Positions 18,101-27,728 are shown, numbered from the stretch's first letter. The stretch is 64,000 nucleotides of DNA from Shewanella sediminis HAW-EB3 (GCF_000018025.1 NC_009831.1:3038001-3102000), one strand, 5' to 3'. Translations and numbers: made by a program. Notes: generated by a model not told the origin, from the sequence alone.

Positions 18101-19105
18101 ACTGGTTTGTTTGATTGGAGAGGCGATAGCTTCAACGGTGATATTCAGTTCGATGGTGATAAGCTTGCTATTATCCAACCACCGCTTGCCATCATCACGG
18201 CCTCCCCTGCACTTAAAATCAAATTCGATAAAGATAGGGCCGACATTCAAGGCTCTATAGATATCGATTCGGGTAATATTAAGATTAGTCAACTGCCAGA
18301 AGGCGGTGTCGCCGTCTCCGATGATGTGGTATTTGAAGACAGCATCTCCAGCGGACAAGTCGAACAAAGCCCCTATGCCATCACAACCAACATTAAAATC
18401 AAGGTTGCGGATAGACTTAGAATCGATGGCATGGGGTTAAGAGGAAAGCTAACGGGGACGCTCGATCTCAGACAGGAAGCCTTTCGCCCTCCTCTGCTGT
18501 ACGGCGATATAAGAGTCATCGACGGTAGCTATAAATTTATGGGGCAAACCCTTAAAATCAATGCCGGAGAGGTGCAATTTATCGGCCCGGTCGAGATCCC
18601 TAACCTTAATATTGAGGCGGTTAGAGAGATTAAAGATGAAGATGTCGTTGCCGGGATCAGGATCACCGGCACTCCACTCAAACCCATAGTGACGCTTTTT
18701 TCATCACCAGTGAAAGAGCAAGCCGAGATCCTCTCCTATATCATCAAAGGAACCGGGTTTCACAGTAACGACGGCGATCAAAATAGTAGCTTGATGATGG
18801 GGGCGGCATTAACACTCAGTAATCAACTCGGCGGTGGCACGGTAAATCTGATCGGCGAATCCGCCACAGGTCTCATCGAAAAAGTGGGCTTCTCTAATGT
18901 ACAACTCGATGCTAATGATGATGGCCGAGTCGCCATCAGTGGCTACATCGGTGAAAACCTTATGGTTAAATACGGTGTCGGTGTATTTAACCCGGGCTAT
19001 GAGATGACCGTAAGGTATTACCTGTTATCTCAACTCTATCTGGAAACCGTGTCTGGCACGGTCGAACAGTCCCTGGATATCTACTACAACTTCAACATAG
19101 ACTAG
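15146..19105 (+). CDS. tamB: TamB, translocation and assembly module inner-membrane protein
   Basis: The 1319-residue protein has a single N-terminal signal anchor (residues about 40-65, IIYLPLGMLIILAILLG). A very long periplasmic beta-rich region follows, ending in the conserved DUF490/TamB C-terminal domain (GTPLKPIVTLFSSP, GGGTVNLIGESATGLIEKVGFSNVQL as landmarks, and final YYNFNID). It partners TamA to span the envelope and is implicated in outer-membrane protein assembly and lipid transport. It overlaps tamA by ATGA, so translation may be reduced by the upstream frameshift. A perfect terminator follows. Confidence 0.93.
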   Translation: MTQPTRETGINQAETPSDSTDAAPKNSLARTLWKSFKAVSRTIIYLPLGMLIILAILLGTPLGSRLAVALADIFVPDLDITYVSGTLNKRLETTDVHWSMEGIAVDVDDLILDWRPMCLLSKQLCVNELAASKVLVSIDTDKLGDQNLVDEELTGLKGATEVDSGKQGFPDNQLNDSQLKDYPSNQNQEIQLPFGIDLKRADLANVKVRVNDMQFNASRLQTQAQWQQTGIRAKYLHSNDLLVSIPLSSADKNAEIIEKANQTTQDEDTSWTMAHLPAVFMPIPVFVTDAVLEKSHLKLGKRDDYFDNIVLDGSYHSFLVNLNQLHVEHTYGKVDLKGGITLKDDYPMDISATVDARSVAELPGLKLQQLSVHVSQGFKKLAVTATGKGHIDFNLQGDIGLAKRSLPYELKFESKAIGWPLDAPNYSGKSISLITHGDLNSQDVILSGNIKTPFHPVLAVDTQFKHTGKQLDVDHLRVEGELGEAELSGSAQYEDGVSWDADINTVDFKMQQLKLNLETPLPDSIISGQFHTKGQVDSKRWEVGIDNSDLEGEIQGYPFHLLGDINIDDKLHLKADSLKLSALQSVLSISGNADEAWAVNAKLQIPDLSLWHTESSGSIDAFINVSGESEHPQVSVSAELFELQFQQHKIEQALAKGFYRPKDNQEFALSVKAKELKLATVKLDSVTLGFKGNDTKQKLGLQTFGELQLNTKIYSRYDTKTTQLEAEIRNLSLNSVLGKWALQAPIDVSWNNDKQTGLVNTFCWLNENGKLCLDDPAELSKNGEASILFDGDIGGVLTPLLPENLTWQAPANLTSNIKWQEESKPEGYLELNLAPGQVSFNNNNRVIDVGYRMLNFQASLDKDKLATQLKFDSHDIASWEGQLEVSVSPDRAISGYTKLDQINLDALSELMPQLETLTGKISSELEISGTLAKPDISGKVQLENGHLLAAANPTPLENIELDLLLSGQKATLDGRWKMGEGEAKVTGLFDWRGDSFNGDIQFDGDKLAIIQPPLAIITASPALKIKFDKDRADIQGSIDIDSGNIKISQLPEGGVAVSDDVVFEDSISSGQVEQSPYAITTNIKIKVADRLRIDGMGLRGKLTGTLDLRQEAFRPPLLYGDIRVIDGSYKFMGQTLKINAGEVQFIGPVEIPNLNIEAVREIKDEDVVAGIRITGTPLKPIVTLFSSPVKEQAEILSYIIKGTGFHSNDGDQNSSLMMGAALTLSNQLGGGTVNLIGESATGLIEKVGFSNVQLDANDDGRVAISGYIGENLMVKYGVGVFNPGYEMTVRYYLLSQLYLETVSGTVEQSLDIYYNFNID

Positions 19106-19111
19106 ACACAA

Positions 19112-19140
19112 AAAAACCGCTTCATGATGAAGCGGTTTTT
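19112..19140 (+). terminator. Terminator after tamB
   Basis: AAAACCGCTTCAT and ATGAAGCGGTTTT form a near-perfect stem with adjacent T and A runs. It could serve both tamB and the convergent fadR gene. Confidence 0.85.
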
Positions 19141-19175
19141 AGTTGTTACAGATACTGCTTTCTAATATAACCAGC

Positions 19176-19925
19176 TTATTCAGCAGTTTCCAGCAGACTG
19201 TTTCTGTATTTCTGCCAAACTTTACCACTATTGATACCATAACTGCGCATTAAGCCAGGGATCGCATTGTGATTTTTCTCATGAGCAAGTTGAAGTAGCG
19301 CCTCATAGAAGTCCAGCGCGATCTCACGGGCCTTATCTATCGCAAAATAATCCTCTCCGACACGACTGTATAGGCCTTTAAAGCCGTTTAGGATCAGAAC
19401 ATAAAGAGGATTGCCACAGTTATAAGCCATGGCATGGTGCAACTGATAATCAAATTCTACATAAGCCTTAGGATCATCGTTTAAAGAAGATATGCCTGCT
19501 AATACTTCGATCACTTTTTCCGGGTTATGGCGAACCGCACCTTTAAAATAGATAGCACTGATATTCGTTCTTGCAGAAAGTAACTGCTCTAACAATACGG
19601 GCTCGCCTGCAGGGTTCAAATCGGCGATGGTTTCTAATACATTGAGACCAGAGGTTTCCCAGATATCGTTAACACGGGTCGGTTTACCATGTTGAATCGT
19701 CAGCCAACCATCTCTGGCTAAACGTTGCAGGACTTCCCTAAGCGTTGTGCGCGTGACTCCGATAAGTTCAGATAATTCACGCTCTGCTGGTAAAATAGAA
19801 CCTGGCGGGAATTTCTCCTCCCAGATAGATCGGACAATATACTTCTCAGCAAAGCTCGCAGGTCCTTTGGCTTCAATAATATCTCTGTTTTTTGCCACGA
19901 CAGGAGCTTTTTGGACAATTGTCAT
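19176..19925 (-). CDS. fadR: Fatty acid metabolism regulator FadR
   Basis: The 249-residue GntR-family protein has the wHTH (ILPAERELSELIGVTRTTLREVLQRLARDGWLTIQHGKPT, a near-universal FadR landmark at residues about 44-83). The C-terminal all-helical acyl-CoA-binding domain contains NPLYVLILNGFKGLYSRVG. FadR represses beta-oxidation (fad) genes and activates unsaturated fatty acid synthesis in the absence of long-chain acyl-CoA. It has about 15 more N-terminal residues than E. coli FadR. ATG 19925 is the only ATG available. It is divergent from nhaB, as in E. coli, and fadD lies about 9 kb away. Confidence 0.93.
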   Translation of the reverse strand: MTIVQKAPVVAKNRDIIEAKGPASFAEKYIVRSIWEEKFPPGSILPAERELSELIGVTRTTLREVLQRLARDGWLTIQHGKPTRVNDIWETSGLNVLETIADLNPAGEPVLLEQLLSARTNISAIYFKGAVRHNPEKVIEVLAGISSLNDDPKAYVEFDYQLHHAMAYNCGNPLYVLILNGFKGLYSRVGEDYFAIDKAREIALDFYEALLQLAHEKNHNAIPGLMRSYGINSGKVWQKYRNSLLETAE

Positions 19926-20237
19926 CAGGTTATTTTTCCCAATTTAAAAAGTGGTATTCAAGACACTGATCATACCAGAGCCGGAAAAAATGGAAACCTT
20001 TCTGGGATAATAGTGGCCAAGATCAACGATTAAGATCACAAAACACCGCAGAATCGGCCACCGGTCAATAATTTAAGGTGGTTTTGCTATTCAAATCCAC
20101 ATTTTAAGCTTTTTTTAAGTTGAAGATGAGTCTAGGGTATTAAATTAGGACTCTCTTTAAGCTAAACTGTTTCGATTCAAATATATTGAAGTCATAAATC
20201 TAATAATCATATCTATCAACAATTTTGAGAGGGTGCC
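19926..20237. promoter_or_regulatory. Divergent fadR/nhaB promoter region
   Basis: This is 312 bp without a gene between two divergent starts, AT-rich on the nhaB side. GAGAGGGT (20227-20234) is the nhaB Shine-Dalgarno. I could not place a FadR box confidently. Confidence 0.4.
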
Positions 20238-21821
20238 ATGCCTGTGACTATGAGTCAGGCGTTTATTGATAACTTCTTGGGAAATTCTCCTAAGTGGTTC
20301 AAAATCGCGATTTTATCTTTTTTAATTATTAACCCAATTATTTTTTACCTTAATCCGTTTATTGCGGGTTGGTTACTGGTTGTTGAGTTCATTTTCACCT
20401 TGGCCATGGCACTGAAATGCTACCCACTTCAGCCCGGTGGTCTGTTAGCCATCGAAGCCGTCGCCATCGGCATGACCTCCCCAAGCCAGGTCTTTCATGA
20501 GTTAGAAGCCAACCTTGAAGTTTTATTGCTGTTGATCTTCATGGTTGCCGGCATCTATTTCATGAAGCAACTACTGCTGTTTGTCTTCACCAAGATGATC
20601 ACTAAGGTACGCTCAAAAATTGTTGTATCTTTAATGTTCTGTGTTGCTTCCGCCTTCCTCTCTGCTTTTCTCGACGCCCTGACGGTTATTGCCGTTATCA
20701 TTGCCGTCGCAGTTGGCTTCTACTCTATCTACCACAAGGTGGCTTCGGGTAAGAGCTTCGCCGATGATCATGACCATACTTCCGATGGACACCATCAGCT
20801 GTGTCAAGATGAATTAAGCGCATTCCGTGGTTTCCTTCGTAACCTGTTGATGCACGCCGGTATAGGTACAGCCCTCGGCGGTGTATGTACTATGGTGGGT
20901 GAACCGCAAAACTTAATTATTGCGGCTCAGGCTAACTGGCAGTTTGTCGAATTTGCGATGCGTATGTCACCCGTAACCGTTCCAGTCTTCTTTGCCGGTA
21001 TTATCACCTGTTTCTTAGTCGAAAAGTTTAAGGTGTTTGGTTACGGTCAACAGTTACCGGAAGCGGTACATACCATCTTGTCTGAATTTGCTGCTCATGA
21101 AGACGCTCATCGAACTAAACATGACAAGGTAAAGCTGGGTATTCAGGCTCTTATTGGTCTCTGGCTGGTCGTTGGACTCGCTTTCCATCTGGCCTCAGTT
21201 GGCTTAATTGGACTGTCGGTTATCATTATGGCAACGGCATTTAACGGAATAACGAACGAGCATGCCATAGGTAAAGCCTTCGAAGAGGCACTTCCTTTTA
21301 CCGCACTGTTGGCCGTATTCTTTGCCATCGTCGCAGTCATTATCGACCAACAGCTGTTTGCTCCGGTTATTCAATGGGCACTCAGCTACGAAGGCAACAC
21401 ACAGCTGGTTATCTTCTATATCGCCAATGGCCTGCTGTCTATGGTCAGTGATAACGTCTTTGTCGGTACGGTTTACATCAACGAAGTTAAAGCCGCTCTG
21501 TTATCGGGCCAGATCACCCGTGATCAGTTCGACCTTCTTGCTGTAGCAATCAACACAGGTACTAACCTGCCATCGGTTGCCACACCAAACGGGCAAGCCG
21601 CATTCCTGTTCTTGCTAACGTCTGCAATTGCGCCCCTCATTCGTCTCTCCTATGGACGCATGGTGTGGATGGCACTGCCGTACACCATAGTTCTGTCGAT
21701 TGTCGGCGTCTTAGCCATTCATTTGGGCGCACTGGAACAGATGACACAATACTTCTATGACACGCAGATGCTATTGCATCATAGCGTCAAGGATGCTGCC
21801 GGTGCGGTCAGCGGACATTAA
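20238..21821 (+). CDS. nhaB: Na+/H+ antiporter NhaB
   Basis: This 527-residue polytopic inner-membrane protein starts with [17 protein letters not shown], the NhaB N-terminus. It contains [19 protein letters not shown] and [22 protein letters not shown] (landmarks), the conserved ion-binding helices of the family. It exchanges internal sodium for protons, giving sodium and alkaline pH tolerance. This fits a marine host. The order fadR(-)/nhaB(+)/dsbB(+) matches E. coli. A terminator follows. Confidence 0.94.
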
Positions 21822-21887
21822 GTCATAAAATAGTGAGTAATATTAAGATTTAAATCTGAACTTTTTTAGTTCATCAAAGTCTTAACA

Positions 21888-21911
21888 AAAACGCCCTTTC
21901 GGGCGTTTTTT
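21888..21911 (+). terminator. Terminator after nhaB
   Basis: The stem AACGCCC/GGGCGTT with loop TTTC is followed by a T-run. It is a canonical intrinsic terminator just before dsbB. Confidence 0.9.
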
Positions 21912-21941
21912 ATTATATCTATGATTATGGAGATCAACCTC

Positions 21942-22454
21942 TTGAACCCTGTGACACGATTCGCTCAATCTCGCCTGGCCTGGCTAATTCTTGCAGGTAC
22001 AGCCCTAGGGCTGGAGCTTTGTGCCCTTTTCTTTCAACATGTAATGAAACTCGATCCCTGTGTCATGTGCATCTACCAAAGATTGGCCATTTTTGGCATA
22101 TTGGGCGCAGCACTTATTGGCTTAGTCGGTTATAAGAATCGTTTTTTGCGCTTTATCGCCGTACTGGGCTGGGGAATTAGTGCCGCATGGGGCTTGAAAC
22201 TGGCGTTAGAGTTAGTGGATATGCAGACGAACCCTTCTCCGTTCTCTACCTGCTCTTTCCTGCCGGAATTCCCGAGTTGGATGCCGCTACATGAATGGTT
22301 ACCTTCGGTATTTATGCCATCGGGCATGTGCAGCGATATCCCATGGCAGATGATGGGAGTGACGATGGGACAATGGATGATTGTCGCATTTTCAACTTAT
22401 CTGTTGGCGCTGGCTATCTTTATGATCCCCGCACTCAGTAAAACCGGGAAGTAA
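21942..22454 (+). CDS. dsbB: Disulfide bond formation protein DsbB
   Basis: This four-helix inner-membrane protein reoxidises DsbA and passes electrons to quinone. The first periplasmic Cys pair is visible as CVMC ([12 protein letters not shown]) and the second as C...C in [10 protein letters not shown]...[10 protein letters not shown]. The ORF can start at ATG 21921, but TTG 21942 gives the usual N-terminus ([14 protein letters not shown]) and has GGAG 9 bp upstream, so it is preferred. A strong hairpin terminator follows. Confidence 0.9.
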   Translation: MNPVTRFAQSRLAWLILAGTALGLELCALFFQHVMKLDPCVMCIYQRLAIFGILGAALIGLVGYKNRFLRFIAVLGWGISAAWGLKLALELVDMQTNPSPFSTCSFLPEFPSWMPLHEWLPSVFMPSGMCSDIPWQMMGVTMGQWMIVAFSTYLLALAIFMIPALSKTGK

Positions 22455-22469
22455 AACAAAAAAATAGCT

Positions 22470-22504
22470 GTCTCCATGGCCCAGTGGCCATGGAGACATT
22501 TTCT
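22470..22504 (+). terminator. Terminator after dsbB
   Basis: TGTCTCCATGGCC and GGCCATGGAGACA are a perfect 13-bp stem with a 4-nt loop, followed by TTTTC. Confidence 0.85.
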
Positions 22505-22588
22505 TACTGCATAGACTCACTCAATTCGTAACATCCTCTGCCTTTTGCAACCTCCCCCCTCAAATATAGCCAGCGATTAAATGTTATT

Positions 22589-23479
22589 TCAAAGCTTAAC
22601 CAAGGGTCTGGTTAGCATTTGACTGACTCGCGATAACATTAACAGACGTGTAAAGAAGTAGATGACTAACATTGCCGACAAAACAATGAATAGAGTATGA
22701 GTTTGAACAATGCTTTCAAATTCAGAAAACTCAGTATAAAGCGTCAGGTTAGTGATGAATGCGACTAAACTAAGAAACAGACAACAAGCATAACTCGCCG
22801 CGGGGCTGAATTCCCTTCGACTCAGATATGCGCCAGCCCAGGCAAACACCAGCCCTATTCCTGCACCGAAAAATACATCTTCAGGCCAATGAGCCCCCAC
22901 CGCAATACGAGCCCATCCGGCCCCACATGCCATGATGATAACTAACAGGCGTAATATCACGCCAGGGAAAGAGAGTAAAACGAAGCCTGCCAGTGTAAAA
23001 GCTGTTGCTGTATGCCCGGATGGAAAACTATTTTTTGTTAATAGCTCGCCAACAATATTTATCTCTTCAACCGCGAGAATGGCGGCCGGTCTGGGGACTG
23101 CAAATACATTCTTCAAAAAATAGAGGGCAGTAAAACACAACAAAATAGTCAACAACAGACGTTTCGCAAAGTTAGGATGACGACCGAGCAGTGCGATGGT
23201 AAAGACACCGATTATCGCACCATTACCCAGATCGGAAACATGAGCTGAAAACAGGTCATTGATGTGATGGGCGGCATTACTGTTAACGAGATGGAACCAC
23301 TCTTGATTTAACCCCAATGCATAAACAAAAAACCAGAGTAGAAACATAGTGAGTGTAAGAACAAGAAAGTAATGAGGTATAACTAACGCAGCCTTGTGTA
23401 AGGTAACGGGGCGCTTCATCTTAATAATAAACGGCTGAATTTTATTTAGATTACTGCAAGCTTTCATCAATAATTGCAT
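22589..23479 (-). CDS. PAP2-family membrane phosphatase
   Basis: The 296-residue protein has about six membrane segments. All three PAP2 acid-phosphatase motifs are present: KNVFAVPRP (KxxxxxxRP), FPSGHTA (PSGH), and RIAVGAHWPEDV (RxxxxxHxxxD). Members dephosphorylate undecaprenyl pyrophosphate, phosphatidylglycerol phosphate or other lipid phosphates at the periplasmic face. The substrate here is not shown. ATG 23467 is an alternative start. It appears monocistronic. Confidence 0.85.
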   Translation of the reverse strand: MQLLMKACSNLNKIQPFIIKMKRPVTLHKAALVIPHYFLVLTLTMFLLWFFVYALGLNQEWFHLVNSNAAHHINDLFSAHVSDLGNGAIIGVFTIALLGRHPNFAKRLLLTILLCFTALYFLKNVFAVPRPAAILAVEEINIVGELLTKNSFPSGHTATAFTLAGFVLLSFPGVILRLLVIIMACGAGWARIAVGAHWPEDVFFGAGIGLVFAWAGAYLSRREFSPAASYACCLFLSLVAFITNLTLYTEFSEFESIVQTHTLFIVLSAMLVIYFFTRLLMLSRVSQMLTRPLVKL

Positions 23480-23633
23480 CTGACATGTTATGAAAAGAGA
23501 CGATTATTGATAGTTACTGAAAACTTAAGTAGAGGCAGTATGTATGGGTTTGTCACTCAATTGCATGCGTAGCAGATCCAACCTTGACGAAGAAGTGCTG
23601 GAGAGGAACGATTTTAACTTAGATAGATTAGGC

Positions 23634-23655
23634 TCGGCGCCAAGCTAGGCGCCGA
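23634..23655 (-). terminator. GC-rich hairpin after ycgN
   Basis: TCGGCGCC and GGCGCCGA form a perfect 8-bp stem with a 6-nt loop, 26 bp past the ycgN stop on its strand. No T-run follows, so its function is uncertain. Confidence 0.45.
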
Positions 23656-23680
23656 TTGCAAGGCAGGTATCGGACTGAGG

Positions 23681-24121
23681 CTATTCGATATCTTTTAAGG
23701 GCCAGAGCACGATATGGTCTTCCATATACTTCACTTTAGTTTCACAAGTCACTTTATTCTTAATCGACATCCCAGCAATATGCATCGCCTCTTTTGAACC
23801 TGTGATTAACGGGTGCCAGGAGGGAAGCTCGCGACCAAGGTGCAGACGACGGTATGCGCAGCTATCCGGTAACCAGGTTAGCTCGGCGACATTATCGACG
23901 GTGACCTGCGTGCAGGAGGGGACAAAATTGAAACGCTGAACATAGTGGACACAATGTCCATCTTTAGGATCTAATAATTTACAGGCTGCATTCGTATAAT
24001 AAAGTTCTTCGGTTTCATCATCGATCAACTTGTTTAAACAACATTTACCACAACCATCACAGAGTGACTCCCACTCTTGGGTGTCCATCTCTGCTAAGGT
24101 TTTATTCTTCCAAAACGACAT
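23681..24121 (-). CDS. ycgN: YcgN-family cysteine cluster protein (UPF0260)
   Basis: The 146-residue cytoplasmic protein has the family's CDGCGKCC motif near residue 21, then further conserved cysteines (AACKLLD, GHCVHY, PSCTQV, DSCAYR), suggesting metal or iron-sulfur binding. [17 protein letters not shown] is the conserved C-terminal block. Function is unknown. It is co-directional with the MltB-like gene, ycgL lies nearby, and all are close to min genes, as in many gammaproteobacteria. Confidence 0.9.
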   Translation of the reverse strand: MSFWKNKTLAEMDTQEWESLCDGCGKCCLNKLIDDETEELYYTNAACKLLDPKDGHCVHYVQRFNFVPSCTQVTVDNVAELTWLPDSCAYRRLHLGRELPSWHPLITGSKEAMHIAGMSIKNKVTCETKVKYMEDHIVLWPLKDIE

Positions 24122-24165
24122 GATTAAATTCTATAAAAAAGCCCACTTTCGCAGGCCATTTTACA

Positions 24166-25167
24166 CTATTTTATCGCAGGATACTTGATCCGCTCCGAAA
24201 GATAGGTCACTGAAAGAGCAAAATAGTCGGATTCATTCCATTTTAGCAAGGCACGATAGTTGTCATAAACGAGGTATTTACGCCCACCGACACCATCGGG
24301 CATGATCAATGAAATTTGCATATCATCCCGTGAAGGCAATTTAGAGCCATCGAAACGCGTCACGCCGAGCGCGGACCATTGTGAGAAGGTTTTCTTTATC
24401 TCGAGGGACGAATGCGAGCGATCAAACCCTTTAGGTATAAGAACCTGGCGCCCCCAGGTACCGTCACTCTTCCAACCTGCTTGCTGGAGATAATAGGCCA
24501 ATGAAGCGAAGGTATCTTGTGTGTTATTCCAGATATCTTTCTTGCCATCACCATCACCATCCCGGGCGAACAAGAGATACTGGCTTGGAGTAAAATGAGT
24601 TTGTCCCATGTGACCGGTCCAAGCGCCTTGCAAGTCATCAAAGTCGATATTATCTTGAGCGATGATATTTAAAGCAGCAAAAAACTCATCTCTGAAGAAG
24701 GCCTCTTTGCTCCCCTCATAGGCTGAGGAAGCCAAAACAGACAGCAGGGGAAGATGGCCTGACTCAGCTCCGAAATCGGCGATAATGCCCCATAGGGCAA
24801 TGATAAATCTGGGTTGGACACCGTATTTTTTACCGATAGCTTCCAGCTCGGCTCTATGAGTCTTAAACAGTGACCTGGCCTTTTCAACTTTCCATTCAGG
24901 CACAGTCGTAGGGAGATAGGTTTCCAGAGAAGTCTTAGGTTCAGCTTGAGTTTTCCCAGTGAATACAGCTCGCTTAAACGGCTTAATTTTAGGAAAAACA
25001 CGCGCCACTATTTCGTTTTCAATGCCTTGCTCTTTTGCTTCAAGTTTTAATGCATCTAAATATTCAACGAAACTAGGCGATTTTTGACTGTCTTGTGCAG
25101 ATGCGAGTTGCACCGAACCACTAAACAGGGTGATAAAAACCGCGGCCCCTATTTTCTTCCAAACCAT
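24166..25167 (-). CDS. MltB-family lytic transglycosylase homologue, predicted catalytic Glu missing
   Basis: The 333-residue protein has a signal peptide (cleavage after LASA, no lipobox) and an SLT_2/MltB domain. Recognisable landmarks are ALWGIIADFG (residues 124-133), GHMGQTHFTPSQY (185-197) and the EF-hand-like calcium loop DGDGDGKKDIW (203-213). The family has WGxE(T/S)xxG with the catalytic Glu at the position filled here by Ile129. The codon is ATC on the minus strand. GAMGxxQFMPS is also changed to GHMGQTHFTPS. Glu135 is nearby but off-register. It may be inactive or regulatory, or use another acid. It acts in the periplasm on peptidoglycan. Confidence 0.8.
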   Translation of the reverse strand: MVWKKIGAAVFITLFSGSVQLASAQDSQKSPSFVEYLDALKLEAKEQGIENEIVARVFPKIKPFKRAVFTGKTQAEPKTSLETYLPTTVPEWKVEKARSLFKTHRAELEAIGKKYGVQPRFIIALWGIIADFGAESGHLPLLSVLASSAYEGSKEAFFRDEFFAALNIIAQDNIDFDDLQGAWTGHMGQTHFTPSQYLLFARDGDGDGKKDIWNNTQDTFASLAYYLQQAGWKSDGTWGRQVLIPKGFDRSHSSLEIKKTFSQWSALGVTRFDGSKLPSRDDMQISLIMPDGVGGRKYLVYDNYRALLKWNESDYFALSVTYLSERIKYPAIK

Positions 25168-25205
25168 AGCTGCTCCCTTCTATGCAAACCATTCACTAAC
25201 TCGTT

Positions 25206-25487
25206 CTAATCTCGGCTGTAGCCAATCTCCAGCTTATGCTGTTCGAGTAAATTAACTTTAGGTGGGGGAAGTTGCAAGTAATAACCTTTTTCAGCAAGTT
25301 CACTTTTGACTTTGTTGATATCTGCGAAGCCTAAATGATCACGCTTCATCAGGGGTAACATCATCACTAAATCAGGCTCGCCAAACATCTTCATCAATGC
25401 ATCGGGTACCCGCTCAAAAACATTGCGTTTTTCAACGAAAAGGTAGCTGTCGACCTTACGTCGACTCTTATATACAGCACAGATCAT
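25206..25487 (-). CDS. ycgL: YcgL domain-containing protein
   Basis: The 93-residue protein starts MICAVYKSRRKVDSYLF and contains VPDALMKMFG and KGYYLQLPPP, the signatures of the YcgL family. It is a small cytoplasmic alpha/beta protein of unknown function. It is divergent from minC with a 74-bp shared promoter, the same arrangement as in E. coli relatives. Confidence 0.92.
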   Translation of the reverse strand: MICAVYKSRRKVDSYLFVEKRNVFERVPDALMKMFGEPDLVMMLPLMKRDHLGFADINKVKSELAEKGYYLQLPPPKVNLLEQHKLEIGYSRD

Positions 25488-25561
25488 ATACTATCTATTT
25501 TCCAAACTATTCAACTTGCCAGTAACGAAACCACACTATAACATGGTCGGTCATTAATATA

Positions 25562-26275
25562 ATGCAAATCAGCGCCAAGTCTGGTTATTTTATAAAGAGC
25601 AATGTCGCAATGCAGACACCTAGCCTAGAGTTAAAAGGCTCATCTTTTACGCTTTCTGTACTCCATATCAATAGCATTGATCTGGAAAAGGTGGCGAAAG
25701 AGCTTGATAGCAAACTTGCTATCGCCCCTCAGTTTTTTATTGGCGCTCCCCTTGTCGTCAATCTCAGCTCAATTTCAGACTCGAGTTATAATCTTGCCGC
25801 GCTAAAAGACCTTCTCACTTCGCGACAATTAGTGATTGTTGGGATCACAGCGGCAATAAACACCTTGTCTGAACAGGCTAAAACCTTAGGGCTGGCGATA
25901 ATAAAATCGGGTAAACAGGCTCAATCTCAGCCGCAGCTACCCAAGACAACTAAATTAGTGAAGCAAAATGTTCGTTCCGGACAGCAGATCTATGCTAAAA
26001 ATGGAGATCTGGTTGTCATTGGAACTGTGGGTAACGGCGCAGAGGTTATTGCCGATGGCAGCATTCATATTTATGGCACATTACGTGGTAAAGCCATGGC
26101 GGGCGCATCTGGTGACAAACACGCGGTCATCATTGCAAAAACCATGGAAGCCGAACTCGTTTCTATAGCGGGTCAATACTGGCTAACAGACAATATTCAG
26201 GCCAATAGCACAACAAAAAGTGGCTGTATTCGTCTCGATGGTGAATCTCTTACCATAGAGTCACTGCCTCTTTAA
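25562..26275 (+). CDS. minC: Septum site-determining protein MinC
   Basis: The 237-residue division inhibitor has an N-terminal FtsZ-binding domain (residues about 10-110) and a C-terminal beta-helix with [41 protein letters not shown] as landmarks. MinD recruits it to the membrane, where it blocks FtsZ assembly near the poles. It is first in minCDE. Confidence 0.96.
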
Positions 26276-26300
26276 GACAGAGAAAAGGAAAGAACAACAC

Positions 26301-27110
26301 ATGACACAAATTATTGTTGTCACCTCAGGTAAAGGCGGCGTAGGTAAAACGACCTCCAGTGCCGCAATTGCAACCGGGTTGGCATTAAAGGGACACAAGA
26401 CTGTCGTTGTAGATTTTGATATCGGACTTCGTAATTTAGATCTGATCATGGGCTGCGAGCGCCGAGTCGTCTATGACTTCGTTAATGTCATTAACGGCGA
26501 GGCAAATCTTAATCAGGCTTTAATCAAAGATAAACGTTGCCCGAATTTATTTGTACTTCCCGCCTCACAGACTCGTGATAAAGATGCGCTGACTAAAGAG
26601 GGCGTGGGTCGGGTACTCGATGATCTGGCTAAAGATTTTGAGTTCATCATCTGTGACTCACCTGCCGGCATCGAAACCGGGGCTATGATGGCACTCTATT
26701 TTGCCGATGTTGCCATAGTAACAACCAACCCTGAGGTCAGCTCAGTCAGAGATTCAGACCGTATTCTTGGTATGTTGCAGAGTAAATCTAAGCGTGCTGA
26801 AGAGAGTTTAGAGCCGGTTAAAGAGTTTCTGCTTTTGACCCGCTACTCACCCAGTCGAGTCACGACCGGTGAGATGCTCAGTGTCGAAGATGTCGAAGAG
26901 ATCTTAGCGATTCCGCTTATCGGTGTGATCCCGGAGTCTCAAGCCGTATTGAAGGCATCGAACTCTGGTGTACCCGTTATCATGGATCAAGAGAGTGACG
27001 CAGGCAAAGCTTATAGCGACAGTGTTGATCGCTTGTTAGGTGAAGAACTTCCTTTACGTTTTATAACTGAAGAGAAGAAAGGCTTTTTAAAAAGGATATT
27101 TGGTAGCTAA
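26301..27110 (+). CDS. minD: Septum site-determining protein MinD
   Basis: The 269-residue ParA/MinD ATPase has the deviant Walker [10 protein letters not shown] (residues 10-18), the [10 protein letters not shown] switch and the C-terminal amphipathic membrane-targeting helix ([11 protein letters not shown]). It oscillates pole to pole with MinE and recruits MinC. The Shine-Dalgarno is AAAGGAAAG. Confidence 0.97.
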   Translation: MTQIIVVTSGKGGVGKTTSSAAIATGLALKGHKTVVVDFDIGLRNLDLIMGCERRVVYDFVNVINGEANLNQALIKDKRCPNLFVLPASQTRDKDALTKEGVGRVLDDLAKDFEFIICDSPAGIETGAMMALYFADVAIVTTNPEVSSVRDSDRILGMLQSKSKRAEESLEPVKEFLLLTRYSPSRVTTGEMLSVEDVEEILAIPLIGVIPESQAVLKASNSGVPVIMDQESDAGKAYSDSVDRLLGEELPLRFITEEKKGFLKRIFGS

Positions 27111-27112
27111 CT

Positions 27113-27373
27113 ATGTCTCTACTCGATTATTTCAAAAGTAAAAAGAAGCCAAATACGGCAGTCACAGCCAAAGAACGTCTGCAGATCATCGTAGCTCATC
27201 AACGTGGCGAGAGAGATGCACCGGACTATTTTCCTCAGATGAAGCAAGAGATCATAGAGGTCATTAAAAAGTACGTGCATATTGATCCGGACCAGGTAAC
27301 GGTCCAACTGGATCAAAATGACGATAAACTGTCTGTACTCGAATTGAATGTGACCTTACCAGAAGAAAAGTAA
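27113..27373 (+). CDS. minE: Cell division topological specificity factor MinE
   Basis: The 86-residue protein has the N-terminal membrane/MinD-binding helix ([30 protein letters not shown] as landmark) and the C-terminal dimerisation domain. It stimulates MinD ATPase. It starts 2 bp after minD, which indicates coupled translation, and is followed by a terminator. Confidence 0.97.
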   Translation: MSLLDYFKSKKKPNTAVTAKERLQIIVAHQRGERDAPDYFPQMKQEIIEVIKKYVHIDPDQVTVQLDQNDDKLSVLELNVTLPEEK

Positions 27374-27395
27374 CCTGAGCTCACTTTCAGCTAGC

Positions 27396-27442
27396 AATAA
27401 AAAAACCCGCATTTATATTGATAAGCGCGGGTTTATTTTTAT
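27396..27442 (+). terminator. Terminator after minCDE
   Basis: AAAAAACCCGC and GCGGGTTTATTTTT form a stem across about 20 nt, with a T-rich 3' end. It ends the min operon. Confidence 0.8.
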
Positions 27443-27450
27443 CTGAGACT

Positions 27451-27714
27451 ATACCAATTGGTATAAGAAAGTGATCTACTCAGAGTTTTTTTGGCAAACT
27501 AATTCAAGGCGAATGGATGAGAGAATGGTGATCCCTTCTGAAGTCATTCAACGCAGAAGTAGGCAGCCAAAAACACTCCTGAAAGGCGAGTTTTAGCGCA
27601 CCTGATGCAGTGTTAACGAGCTTAAACGTAGAATAACTATGTTCTTCACTCGTTGCCTTGCCTCAGAAGCGCTAAATTCTTGCTGAGCGATCACATCTTT
27701 ATACCGATTGGTAT
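27451..27714. mobile_element. MITE-like element with ~32-bp imperfect terminal inverted repeats
   Basis: The left end (27451-27483) and the reverse complement of the right end (27683-27714) match over CTGAG, GATCAC and TATACC(A/G)ATTGGTAT with a few differences. The 264-bp element has no ORF of its own. Its right end is directly followed by another copy of ATACCAATCGGTAT, giving a perfect 14-bp inverted repeat at 27701-27729. It lies between minE and rnd and provides the rnd stop region. Confidence 0.7.
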
Positions 27715-27728
27715 TATACCAATCGGTA

